Positions 53,288-61,648 of a stretch of 64,000 nucleotides of DNA are shown in pieces. Under the pieces are notes generated by a model, which was given only the letters and a program-made list of their open reading frames with translations, did not search any database and was not told where the DNA came from. Within the stretch, counting starts at the first letter, position 1, and every line of letters begins with the position of its first letter. The DNA is from Archaeoglobus sulfaticallidus PM70-1 (lineage in GTDB: Archaea; Halobacteriota; Archaeoglobi; Archaeoglobales; Archaeoglobaceae), in assembly GCF_000385565.1 (NCBI RefSeq), contig NC_021169.1:558001-622000 (forward strand), in the 5' to 3' direction. The translations under genes and the position numbers were made by a program.

Positions 53288-54232
53288 ATGAGAATCAGGA
53301 TAAAGACTCCTTCAAGGTTGCATATAACGCTCATAGACCTCAATGGAGAGATAGGGAGACTCGATGGTGGCATCGGCTTAGCCCTGGAAAAACCAAACAT
53401 AGAGATCACTGCCAGCGACTCGGATAACCCTGAACGAATCCCGGAGCCGTTCAACAAGTATGCAGAGAGGCTGAAAAAAGCTTTTGGAAAAGAGATTAGC
53501 CTTGAGATTTTGAGCACATACAGAAATCATGTCGGGCTTGGAAGCGGAACCCAGTCAGCTTTGGCTGTCGCTGAGGCATTCAAAAAGCTTTATGGTTTGG
53601 ATCTGAGTCTGTACGAGCTTGCGAGCCTTGTCGGAAGGGGGGGAACATCTGGCATAGGTATCCACGCATTCAAATACGGGGGATTCATTCTCGATGGTGG
53701 ACATTCGAAGAAGGTAAAGAAAGACTTTCTACCATCATCCGCGAGCAAAGCCCCACCACCTCCTTTGCTTGCAAGGTACGATTTTCCAGACTGGGATGTG
53801 GTTGTTGTCATTCCAGAGCTTACAGGGTCATATGGTGCTGGAGAGGTGAATCTGTTCCAGAAATACTGCCCGATATCGATTAATGAGGTCAGGATGCTCA
53901 GTCACATAATCCTCATGAAGGTTCTGCCATCGATTGTTGAAAAGGATCTGGATAGCTTTGCTGAGGGAATATCGAGAATTCAGCGCATAGGGTTCAAGAG
54001 GGTGGAGATAGAGCAGTATGGAAACCTGATATGGGATGTTATGGGCTCTGTCTCCGGATGTGCTGTGGGCATGAGCTCAACCGGCCCAACCGTTTATGCT
54101 ATAACAGATAGCAACGCCAATTCTGTTAAAAGAGATCTCATTTCTGCATTCAGGGAAAAGAATGTGGAGTGTGAGAGTCTGGTTACCAAAGCCAATAACA
54201 GTGGATTTGAGGAGGAATGGCTGGAGCGCTAA
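53288..54232 (+). CDS. beta-ribofuranosylaminobenzene 5'-phosphate synthase (methanopterin pathway)
   Basis: A GHMP-kinase-fold enzyme of about 314 residues. It has RIKTPSRLHITLIDLNGEIGR at the start, the phosphate loop GLGSGTQSALAVAEAF, GRGGTSGIGIHAFKYGGFILDGG, and the ELTGSYGAGEVNLF segment. It condenses p-hydroxybenzoate or p-aminobenzoate with PRPP in the first committed step to (tetrahydro)methanopterin, the C1 carrier of Archaeoglobales. ATG 53288 fits the family start. It meets the Cas4-like gene tail to tail with a 4-bp overlap. Confidence 0.9.
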   Translation: MRIRIKTPSRLHITLIDLNGEIGRLDGGIGLALEKPNIEITASDSDNPERIPEPFNKYAERLKKAFGKEISLEILSTYRNHVGLGSGTQSALAVAEAFKKLYGLDLSLYELASLVGRGGTSGIGIHAFKYGGFILDGGHSKKVKKDFLPSSASKAPPPPLLARYDFPDWDVVVVIPELTGSYGAGEVNLFQKYCPISINEVRMLSHIILMKVLPSIVEKDLDSFAEGISRIQRIGFKRVEIEQYGNLIWDVMGSVSGCAVGMSSTGPTVYAITDSNANSVKRDLISAFREKNVECESLVTKANNSGFEEEWLER

Positions 54233-54894
54233 AGAAACTTTGAAGCGAAGCTTGTTTTCATCGTGAGACAGTTCTCCCTGAAAGAGCAGAACTTACATTT
54301 TCCACTCTCTTTTCTCTCGGGTATGAAATTTTTTCTGAGCCTAATAACTCTTTCGATCATTCTTAAAACAGTCATTCTGTCTTTTCTCGATATTTCAACA
54401 TCCCTTAGCCTGCCATCGCGGCAGTAATAAACGAATCCTCTCTTTACCTTATCTTTCAGTTTTTCTTCAAGAAGGATACAGAAGCAGGTAATTTTTACCC
54501 TGTCTTTAAACCATACACCTCTTTCCGGAGCCTTATATGAAATTGAAAGGGGGTACAGCATTTCATTTTTTGTGACTATCTCATCCACAACCCCTTTCAG
54601 CCGGAACTTCTCGTTAGTCAGGCTGACTTCCCAGTCAACGGGAACGAGCTCGTTTAAGGACCCATTGAACCTGAAATCCTCAATGGCTGAGCTGAATATC
54701 CCCTCATCTCCGCCTAAACTGAGAAATCTCGCTTTAGCCCATTCAGCATCTAAACCTTTTCGAATACTGAGGTAGATCTCTTTCAGAGCCATTCCTCTTC
54801 CATAGCTCTCACCATATCTCTGAATGAAATAACAGTATCTCGGACAGTAAGCATAGCTTGTTACCTCACTAACGCTGACAAATTCCATATTCAA
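54229..54894 (-). CDS. Cas4-like protein, possibly altered nuclease centre
   Basis: A 221-residue protein with the Cas4 cysteine frame: YCPRYCYF near the N-terminus and CKFCSFRENC near the C-terminus, predicting a [4Fe-4S] cluster. The nuclease motif is weaker: LKGVVDEIV carries the Asp, but the next strand reads YPLSISYKA, where family members have an acidic residue before the YK. It may be inactive as a nuclease or use another acid. There is no CRISPR array or cas gene in the window. Confidence 0.7.
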   Translation of the reverse strand: MNMEFVSVSEVTSYAYCPRYCYFIQRYGESYGRGMALKEIYLSIRKGLDAEWAKARFLSLGGDEGIFSSAIEDFRFNGSLNELVPVDWEVSLTNEKFRLKGVVDEIVTKNEMLYPLSISYKAPERGVWFKDRVKITCFCILLEEKLKDKVKRGFVYYCRDGRLRDVEISRKDRMTVLRMIERVIRLRKNFIPERKESGKCKFCSFRENCLTMKTSFASKFL

Positions 54895-54948
54895 AATAGA
54901 ATTTTAGTCGAAAAATTTTTCAGCGGGATTGAGCCTCGACTTCCAATC

Positions 54949-55287
54949 CTACTCGAACTCCTCAATCTCTATAACCTCAAGCGGGATTCTGCCCAGCCTC
55001 TTGCCAATCTCGTACTTGGCTATTCTTCCCGCATGCTCCTTGCTTTCTGCATTGAAAACCTTCATCTCAAAGATCAGCCCGACTAAAGCGACTCCGGCAA
55101 CCATGAATGCGGATTTGAAAGGTACGTTGCAGGCTGGACAGGCTGTATCTCCAACATCGATCTCGACATAGTCGAGATCTGGGTTGAGTCTCTTCCCAGC
55201 CTCAGCTACCGCGATGTTCATCGCATCCTCTACACTTTTTGCCTTTCTAACGATCCAGCCACCCTGAAGTCTTACGATGTAGTTCAA
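54949..55287 (-). CDS. DUF555/UPF0212 family protein
   Basis: A 112-residue archaeal protein matching DUF555: NYIVRLQGGWIVRKAKSVEDAMNIA at the start, DVGDTACPACN with a CxxC, and AGVALVGLIFEMKVFNAES. Function unknown; the two cysteines may bind metal. A short AT-poor gap separates it from HerA upstream on the same strand. Confidence 0.8.
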   Translation of the reverse strand: MNYIVRLQGGWIVRKAKSVEDAMNIAVAEAGKRLNPDLDYVEIDVGDTACPACNVPFKSAFMVAGVALVGLIFEMKVFNAESKEHAGRIAKYEIGKRLGRIPLEVIEIEEFE

Positions 55288-55360
55288 GTTTTATCACCCT
55301 ATAGTCTCTTCACGGTTCTGACTTTTAAGGGTAACTGTGTGAGTTAGGATTATCATAGGA

Positions 55361-56932
55361 TTACCCGAACATCCTTCTCAGGAATCCTTTCCTGCTCTTC
55401 TTCTTGCTATCTTTCTTTTCCTTTTTAGCTTCTTTTTTATCCTTAACATCTCTAACCTTTGCGGTTCTCTCTGTTCTCTTCTTTTTCTCAGTTCCCTTGA
55501 CAACGCTAACAGATGCACCACCATGCCTGCTTTTTCTAGTTCTTATGTTGACTATAATCGGATTCTCGAGCTCTGGATTCACAACCAAAGCTGTTCCAGG
55601 AGGGAGCCTTTTTATCTCATCAACCATTTCTGCTGTTAAACCCTCAACACCCTTCTTTATAGCATTCAGATCATTTGGATTCGTAACCCTCAGTATTATC
55701 TGGGTGTTACACTGGCTTATGACATTCTTATCAACTCTCGCAGGTCTCTGGCTTATCACCAGCAATCCGAGACCGAACTTCCTGCCTTCACTGGCTATGG
55801 TCCTCAAAACCTGTGTGGAAACGGCCTTGCCCATCCCCCTCTCAGGAATAAAGTTGTGAGCCTCCTCAATGACTATCATGCCAGGTGGTACTTCCTCTCT
55901 CTTCCTCAGTTCGAAAAGCTTCGCACACACCCTCGATACGATGAGGTCCTGGTGCTCTGGAGGTGTGCCTCTCATGTCCAGGACTATCGCCCTCTCCTTC
56001 TGGAGCAGGATATCTACGGGAGTTGAATCCCTTCCGAAAAGTCCGGATTCGAGAATCTTTTCGAGGCTGCCAAGCAAAGCAACCTTCGCACTGTGTTTTA
56101 TCTGTTCAACCTCATCGATTATGTCCTCTATTGTGTACTCCTGACCTTTAAGATTTTTCAATGCCTGATACAGCAAAGCCTGCTGGGTTGTGTTGGTTAT
56201 TCCGGCAAGCTCTATTATCTCCTCAGCAGACAGATTCAATCCATCGAGCCTGAGAATCCCATCAGCCCTATTTGCGAAGGGAGAGTTGGGAGGGACATAC
56301 ACCCTAACCTTATTGCCGTACCCTTTCGGACTTATTCCATAGATTTTCATTTTTTCCTCTTCATCCCTGTTGGGTTCTTTCAGCGAGGCGTACTCTCCAT
56401 GCGGATCTATTATGAAAAGCGGTACACCTCTCTCTATAAGCTCCTCTATTATAACACCAGCAGTGTAACTCTTTCCACTTCCAGTTTTTGCCAGAATGCA
56501 GCAGTGCTTTTGCACCAGTGAGTTGACATCCAGATTGACCCTGATGTCCGTATCCTCTATCAATCCAAGATAAATACCATCTTTTTCGAGTCCAAGCACA
56601 TCCACAATGAGCTCCTTTTCTGCCTTGAAAACATTCTCTCCAGGAACAAAGGGGGTTTTTGGAACCCTCAGGAGACCATTCTCATCTCTCTTTCCGATCA
56701 CATATGCTTTTGCTATGTAGATCTCCCTCTCAGCATCCCTGCCTTTCAGAACATCTGTTTCCTTCAGGTCTGTGGAGGCTATAACATCGAGAACCTGAGC
56801 AACAACCCACCCCTCTGAGTCGTTCCAGACCTTGATGTAATCCGTTCTTTTAACCTCTTTTGGTTCTAAAACAACGAAATTAAACTCTGTTGATCCTGCA
56901 TTACCGTAAATCCTGCCAACCAGTCCTTTCAT
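55361..56932 (-). CDS. herA: HerA-family DNA-translocating ATPase
   Basis: A 523-residue FtsK/HerA-type ATPase. An N-terminal HAS-barrel region (1-130) is followed by Walker A AKTGSGKSYTAG (about 148-159), Walker B MIVIEEAHNF (about 352-361), a sensor region in VISQRPARVDKNVISQCNTQ, and a C-terminal lysine-rich tail. HerA forms hexamers and usually works with the NurA nuclease and Mre11-Rad50 at DNA ends. None of these genes is adjacent here, so it could be the main HerA or a paralogue. Confidence 0.87.
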   Translation of the reverse strand: MKGLVGRIYGNAGSTEFNFVVLEPKEVKRTDYIKVWNDSEGWVVAQVLDVIASTDLKETDVLKGRDAEREIYIAKAYVIGKRDENGLLRVPKTPFVPGENVFKAEKELIVDVLGLEKDGIYLGLIEDTDIRVNLDVNSLVQKHCCILAKTGSGKSYTAGVIIEELIERGVPLFIIDPHGEYASLKEPNRDEEEKMKIYGISPKGYGNKVRVYVPPNSPFANRADGILRLDGLNLSAEEIIELAGITNTTQQALLYQALKNLKGQEYTIEDIIDEVEQIKHSAKVALLGSLEKILESGLFGRDSTPVDILLQKERAIVLDMRGTPPEHQDLIVSRVCAKLFELRKREEVPPGMIVIEEAHNFIPERGMGKAVSTQVLRTIASEGRKFGLGLLVISQRPARVDKNVISQCNTQIILRVTNPNDLNAIKKGVEGLTAEMVDEIKRLPPGTALVVNPELENPIIVNIRTRKSRHGGASVSVVKGTEKKKRTERTAKVRDVKDKKEAKKEKKDSKKKSRKGFLRRMFG

Positions 56933-56989
56933 CGTTGAACATCTGTGAAAAAAGTATAAATTATTTTTCTATATTCAGTTATACCAAGT

Positions 56990-58384
56990 TCAACTTATGC
57001 TCAGAAAGCATCCTGGATCGATCTCGTAGAGGTCACCATAATAGCCGTAAGCTCTCGCCCTGCAACCCCCACAGATACATCTGTACTCACACTTACTGCA
57101 ACCGTAATTGGTGGAATCCCTGTCCCTCAAAGCCTCAAGCACCCTGTTCTCCTGCCATACCTTTATGAAACTCTCTCTGTAGTTCCCGACGACGATCGGT
57201 ATGAACACGCATGGAGTTATATCTCCATTTGGTCTTATTCCACAGTACAACCTTCCTGCTCCACATCCGCCAATGAAATCTGAAAGCATGAGCGTTCCCT
57301 CCTTGGGAATGCAGACATCCGTTAGATGGGTTGGAGTCATGCTTTTGCCCTTACCCTCAGCAATCCTCTTTACCGCAACGACAGCATAAAGTGGGGAAGT
57401 GGACAGTAGTTGAATGTCTTTGTTCGGCATGCTGTCATATAGAAATTTGAGGAGCCATTCTATCTCTGTATCATTCAGATCCATGTCTGTTATCCCCTTG
57501 CCCCTTCCTGTTGGTACGAAGTTGAAGACAACGAGTCTGTAAGCTCCAAGCTCCTCTACCAACTCAACTAGCTCTGGTATCTCACTGAGATTCTTTTTGG
57601 TTGCTGTTGTGGCTATTCCTGTCTGGATTCCAGCTTTGATGCAGTTCTTTATTCTCTCAATTGCCCCTTCAAAAGCTCCCTTAACCCCTCTGAAGCTGTC
57701 GTGAGCTTTGGGATTCGGAGAATCCAGGCTGATCTCAACATAATCTACTATTCCTTTCAACTTTTTAGCAACATCCTCATCTATCAGTGTTCCGTTTGTG
57801 GCAACGCTCACATGGAAACCGAGCCTTTTGGCATGTTCGGCAGTAAGCCAGAAATCACTGCTCATCAATGGCTCCCCTCCTGAGAAGGATATTGCAACAA
57901 CTCCTGCCTCATCAAGCTGATTTACGAGCTCAAGTTTTTCGAGCAGTGTTAGCTCATGACCCATCTTTCCGGCATTGGAGTAGCAGTGCTGGCATCTCAG
58001 ATTACACATCTTCGTAAAATCCCATACCACAAGGAATGGAGCAAACAGTCTTTGCGGCACAGTTATGCCGTATCTGGCGATTCCAGCAATGACATTCGCC
58101 AGTCCCCTTCTGTAAAACCTGTCCTTCAATCCATTTTTAAGTAAATCTTCATCGATATCAAACTTTTCAGCTGACTTTTTAATTATCTCGGAAAGCGTGA
58201 AAGCCTGAAGCTTCTCGCTCAGACCTTTAGGATCTTCAAGGCCACAGTATATAGATAATATCTTCTCTATCTTCTTGGGTGTTGAAAGTTTTGATAGGAT
58301 CTTTCTTGCTGCAGGACTATCAAAAATTTTTTTTAGGTAGTAAATGTACTCGTGAATATCCAGTGATCTTTTAAGTTCTCTCAT
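56990..58384 (-). CDS. radical SAM/SPASM protein with N-terminal extension
   Basis: A 464-residue protein. About 115 residues of a helical N-terminal domain precede the radical SAM core, whose cluster motif is CNLRCQHC (CxxxCxxC context in KMCNLRCQHCY). The C-terminal SPASM cysteines are in GCGAGRLYCGI, PCVF and CEYRCICGGCRARAYGYYGD, ending with DPGCF. The end resembles NirJ/AhbC/AhbD haem enzymes, but the long N-terminal domain is typical of uncharacterised archaeal proteins. Substrate unknown. Confidence 0.8.
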   Translation of the reverse strand: MRELKRSLDIHEYIYYLKKIFDSPAARKILSKLSTPKKIEKILSIYCGLEDPKGLSEKLQAFTLSEIIKKSAEKFDIDEDLLKNGLKDRFYRRGLANVIAGIARYGITVPQRLFAPFLVVWDFTKMCNLRCQHCYSNAGKMGHELTLLEKLELVNQLDEAGVVAISFSGGEPLMSSDFWLTAEHAKRLGFHVSVATNGTLIDEDVAKKLKGIVDYVEISLDSPNPKAHDSFRGVKGAFEGAIERIKNCIKAGIQTGIATTATKKNLSEIPELVELVEELGAYRLVVFNFVPTGRGKGITDMDLNDTEIEWLLKFLYDSMPNKDIQLLSTSPLYAVVAVKRIAEGKGKSMTPTHLTDVCIPKEGTLMLSDFIGGCGAGRLYCGIRPNGDITPCVFIPIVVGNYRESFIKVWQENRVLEALRDRDSTNYGCSKCEYRCICGGCRARAYGYYGDLYEIDPGCFLSIS

Positions 58385-58473
58385 ATTACCACCGATTATA
58401 TTAAGTAGAAGGCATATATAATATTTATCAAATTAAAGTTCTATTTATTGCAAATTATTATTAATGATTAAAA

Positions 58474-59238
58474 TCATTCAACGAGCTTTTCGAGAGTATC
58501 AGGGGCATCGGCAAACTCCCTCAGATATTCAAATTCCATGAAGTGGATCCTCGGCGATAGTGTTATGAGTATGTGCATCGGATCTCCAAAATCGAACTCC
58601 TTCAGGTTCTTCAGCTTATCGCATTTTACAACCATATTCTCTGAACCCGCTCTCGCTATTCCGACACCGTAATACTCTGAAACATTACCGACCTGCTCAA
58701 GCAAAGAAATAGCCTTGTCAATTTTCATCGGCTCTGGATGCAAATCGAGGAAGAGTAGCGTGTGGGCGTTAATCTTTCGATTGCTCTCAATAACATCCAC
58801 AGGAGTTTTTGAGACCTTTTCGCGATATGGATAGCTTATTGTTGCCGATTTTCCGAACTTGTAGATGTGTAAGCCGGTAATGCCACACACAGCACTCAGA
58901 ATGCTGGATGAGTGGATTATAACAGTCTTTACACCTCTCTTTTTTGCCTCAACCCTCAAAGCTGTATGGGTTGTAGCTACCATTGGATCTCCGGGGACAA
59001 GAATGACTATATCTCTTTCTTTGGCTTTCTCTACTAGATATCTGCTGTTTTCCTCAAGATCTGATCTGCTAAGCAATCCAACTTCCTTGCCAATTAGCTC
59101 ACTTAGCGAATCCGTATCGATGTTTGGCTTTGATGTGTAAAGCTCGAGATAAACCTCATCCGAGCTTCTCGCATATCTCAGCCCCTTCAGGCTGATATCT
59201 TCGGCATCCCATAAGCCCGTTCCTATGAAGATAAGCAT
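58474..59238 (-). CDS. dphB: diphthine synthase
   Basis: SAM-dependent methyltransferase of 254 residues that methylates the modified histidine of elongation factor 2 on the way to diphthamide. Family marks are MLIFIGTGLWDAEDISLKGL, VPGDPMVATTHTAL, HSSSILSAVCGITGLHIYKFG and LDLHPE. It is divergent from the DRG GTPase with a gap of only 84 bp. Confidence 0.93.
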   Translation of the reverse strand: MLIFIGTGLWDAEDISLKGLRYARSSDEVYLELYTSKPNIDTDSLSELIGKEVGLLSRSDLEENSRYLVEKAKERDIVILVPGDPMVATTHTALRVEAKKRGVKTVIIHSSSILSAVCGITGLHIYKFGKSATISYPYREKVSKTPVDVIESNRKINAHTLLFLDLHPEPMKIDKAISLLEQVGNVSEYYGVGIARAGSENMVVKCDKLKNLKEFDFGDPMHILITLSPRIHFMEFEYLREFADAPDTLEKLVE

Positions 59239-59322
59239 GCTGGATCTAAGTTACTGTTTTTTATTAACTTGGTGGTAGCCACTTGGAAATCTTTTTTAGC
59301 AAATCACTTAACTCAATTCAGA

Positions 59323-60387
59323 ATGAGTCTTGAGGAACAGATACGACAGCTTGAAGAAGAAATTAAGAACACACCCTACAACAAGGCTACTGAGCATCAT
59401 ATAGGTAGACTAAAGGCTAAACTAGCCAGACTAAGGGAGGAGGCAGAAAAGCAGAAGGCAAAAACTGGCAGACCGTCGTTCTCAATCAAAAAAGATGGTG
59501 ATGCTACAGTGGTTTTAGTTGGGTTTCCATCGGTTGGGAAATCATCGCTGCTGAACGCTTTAACTGGAGCTAAAAGCGAAATAGGGGCTTACGATTTCAC
59601 AACTCTTAAGCCAGTTCCCGGAATGCTTGAGTACAATGGGGCAAAAATCCAGATAATAGACCTTCCCGGAATTGTTGAGGGGGCATCGAAGGGAAGAGGA
59701 AAGGGAAGGGAGATAATATCTGCTGTAAGGAACTCCGATCTTGTTGTTATAATTGCGGACCCTTTTAATCTTGAATCCATAAAGATAATTCAGAGGGAGC
59801 TTTACAATGGCGGGATCAGGTTGAACCAGAAACCTCCAGAGGTGTATGTCAAAAAGCTGGAGAGAGGTGGTTTGAAGATAACATCCACTGTTCCCCTATC
59901 TATAGATGAGCAGACGATCTATGAGGTTCTGAGGGAGTACAGGATTCATAATGCTGAGGTGCTGATAAGGGAAGATGTAACCGTGGATCGATTTATAGAT
60001 GCCATTCTCAGGAATCGCGTGTACATTCCAGCAATAGTGGTTGTGAACAAGATAGATCTTTATAATCCAGGTAACCTTCCAGATAGCGTTATTCCCGTTT
60101 CTGCTGAGAAGAAAATAAATCTCGATCTTCTGGCCAAGAGCATTTACGAGAAGCTCGACTTGATAAGGATATTTCTCAAACCTCCTGGTGGGAAAGCAGA
60201 CCTCAACGAGCCCATGATCATTAAGAGGGGCATGACGGTTGGAGATGTTTGCAAGAAACTGCACAAGGATATGTACAGGAATTTCAGGTATGCAAGAGTT
60301 ATCGGCAAGTCTGCGAAGTTCAAGGAGCAGAGGGTTGGTATAGACCATGTACTTGAGGATGGTGATATTCTGACAATTTATGCATAA
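59323..60387 (+). CDS. DRG-type Obg-family GTPase with TGS domain
   Basis: About 354 residues. An N-terminal helical region is followed by a G domain with G1 GFPSVGKSSLLNAL, G3 DLPGIVEGASKGRGKG and G4 NKIDL, then a C-terminal TGS domain (MTVGDVCKKLHKDM...). It matches the archaeal/eukaryotic DRG proteins, which bind ribosomes. ATG 59323 is used because the family starts with SLEEQIRQLEEEI; an upstream ATA-rich reading is unlikely. Confidence 0.93.
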   Translation: MSLEEQIRQLEEEIKNTPYNKATEHHIGRLKAKLARLREEAEKQKAKTGRPSFSIKKDGDATVVLVGFPSVGKSSLLNALTGAKSEIGAYDFTTLKPVPGMLEYNGAKIQIIDLPGIVEGASKGRGKGREIISAVRNSDLVVIIADPFNLESIKIIQRELYNGGIRLNQKPPEVYVKKLERGGLKITSTVPLSIDEQTIYEVLREYRIHNAEVLIREDVTVDRFIDAILRNRVYIPAIVVVNKIDLYNPGNLPDSVIPVSAEKKINLDLLAKSIYEKLDLIRIFLKPPGGKADLNEPMIIKRGMTVGDVCKKLHKDMYRNFRYARVIGKSAKFKEQRVGIDHVLEDGDILTIYA

Positions 60388-60437
60388 TTGTATTGAATTT
60401 GACCTGTAACGGTTTTTACTGTGATTGACAAAACCGA

Positions 60438-60481
60438 TAAAATTTATATACCTTTAATCACTAGTATTTAGTGGTGATATA
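60438..60481 (+). promoter_or_regulatory. promoter and inverted repeat of the redox operon
   Basis: A TATA-like AAATTTATATACC (60439-60451) is followed by CACTA-GTATT-TAGTG (60459-60473), a perfect 5-bp inverted repeat, and by GGTGATATAGG before ATG 60484. The repeat is where a repressor of the operon, such as the HTH protein encoded at 61097, could bind. Confidence 0.45.
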
Positions 60482-60483
60482 GG

Positions 60484-60744
60484 ATGATAAAAATTAAATT
60501 GCTTACATCCCCAACATGTCCGTACTGTCCGATGGCAGCGGATGTCGTGAGGAAGTTTGTTGAAAAGAATAAGGATGTAGTGGCGATAGAAATACCTGTG
60601 AACACTGATGAGGGACTGAAAGAAGCAGTGAAGTTCGGAATAAGGGGGGTTCCTGCCCTGATAATTAACGATCAGGCTGTAATACTTGGAGTTCCCAGCA
60701 TGGGAGAACTTCAAAGAGTGGTTGAGCAGATGAGAGCTTACTAG
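60484..60744 (+). CDS. glutaredoxin/thioredoxin-like redox protein (CPYC)
   Basis: An 86-residue thioredoxin-fold protein with the active site TCPYCPMA near residue 13 and the cis-proline in GVPALIIN. It resembles the small archaeal glutaredoxin-like thioredoxins (MJ0307 type), which reduce protein disulfides. It starts the operon with a second thioredoxin 8-11 bp later. Confidence 0.87.
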   Translation: MIKIKLLTSPTCPYCPMAADVVRKFVEKNKDVVAIEIPVNTDEGLKEAVKFGIRGVPALIINDQAVILGVPSMGELQRVVEQMRAY

Positions 60745-60755
60745 GAGGTGGTTTG

Positions 60756-61082
60756 ATGAAAAATTTGAATGAGGAGAACTTTTACGATGAGATAAAGAAG
60801 AAAAAGCTCGTAGTTGTGGATTTCTGGGCTGAGTGGTGCATGCCCTGCAGGATGCTGACACCCATACTGGAGAAGGTGGAGAAAGAGTACGATGGAAAGG
60901 TTGAATTCGCAAAGGTTAACACCGATGAGAATCCAGCGTTAGCATCTCGATTTGGCATATTCAGCATCCCAACAGTGCTGATGTTCTACGATGGAGAGAT
61001 CGTCAACGCCTTTGTTGGTGCGTTGCCTGAAGGGGCTGTGAAACATGAAATAGAGAAGGCACTTAAAAAAGTAAGTGCCTGA
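60756..61082 (+). CDS. trxA: thioredoxin (WCMPC)
   Basis: A thioredoxin of about 108 residues. Active site FWAEWCMPCRML near residue 30, cis-proline in FSIPTVLMFYDG, and the terminal helix EIEKALKKV. The middle Met-Pro instead of Gly-Pro may shift its redox potential. ATG 60756 is used; a GTG three bases earlier is the alternative. Second gene of the redox operon. Confidence 0.92.
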   Translation: MKNLNEENFYDEIKKKKLVVVDFWAEWCMPCRMLTPILEKVEKEYDGKVEFAKVNTDENPALASRFGIFSIPTVLMFYDGEIVNAFVGALPEGAVKHEIEKALKKVSA

Positions 61083-61096
61083 GTTTATTTTTTAAC

Positions 61097-61480
61097 ATGA
61101 AGTCGATAAAAGAAGCTCTAACCAGACTGAATTGTGATAATGTCCTCGAATGCTTATATGGGATGAACGAAGCGGATATAATTGTGTTCAAGACTCTTGT
61201 AAAGCTCAGGGGTGCAAAAATAGATACTTTAAGTAAAACTCTTGGTAGGAGGGAAAACTCGGTTTATAAATCTCTGCAAAAGCTCATGCTTGCGGGGATA
61301 GTTACAAGAGACAAGAAAACGATCAATGATGGCGGATATTATTACATCTACAAGCCGGTAGATGTCGAAGAGCTGGCAAAGGAGATGATCAAGTTGCTTG
61401 ACGACTGGTATAGGAGAATGAGAGAGGTAATCGATGAGTTTGTAGCATTGAACAGGAGTGCAAAAGAGGATCAGAAATGA
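61097..61480 (+). CDS. winged-helix regulator (TrmB/MarR-like)
   Basis: A 127-residue DNA-binding protein. MNEADIIVFKTLVKL, KIDTLSKTLGRRENSVYKSLQKLMLAGIV and a wing with GGYYYIYKPV make a winged helix of the TrmB/ArsR type; the C-terminal helix (about 95-120) probably dimerises. There are no cysteines that would make it a metal or redox sensor by itself, apart from two near the N-terminus. It overlaps the mini-ferredoxin gene by four bases. Confidence 0.8.
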   Translation: MKSIKEALTRLNCDNVLECLYGMNEADIIVFKTLVKLRGAKIDTLSKTLGRRENSVYKSLQKLMLAGIVTRDKKTINDGGYYYIYKPVDVEELAKEMIKLLDDWYRRMREVIDEFVALNRSAKEDQK

Positions 61481-61647
61481 TTGCGGTTCTGAACTGTCAG
61501 GGATGCGGGACATGTGACAGGGTCTGCAAGACGGGAGCGATAATCAGGAACGGAGCAAAAGTTGCCAGAATTGATCATGACAAGTGCCTAGAGTGCTACG
61601 ACTGTGTTGAAGCTTGCCCTTATGGTGCGCTGATTGTAATGGATTAG
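61477..61647 (+). CDS. 56-residue two-cluster ferredoxin
   Basis: A tiny ferredoxin. Cysteine motif 1 is CQGCGTCDRVCKTGAI and motif 2 is CLECYDCVEACPYGAL, both CxxCxxCxxxC, so two [4Fe-4S] clusters are predicted. It begins in the stop codon of the regulator (ATGA) and its stop is one base from the next start, so it is clearly part of the operon. Together with the thioredoxins it suggests electron transfer from ferredoxin to thiols, though no ferredoxin:thioredoxin reductase catalytic subunit is seen. Confidence 0.9.
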   Translation: MIAVLNCQGCGTCDRVCKTGAIIRNGAKVARIDHDKCLECYDCVEACPYGALIVMD

Positions 61648-61648
61648 G

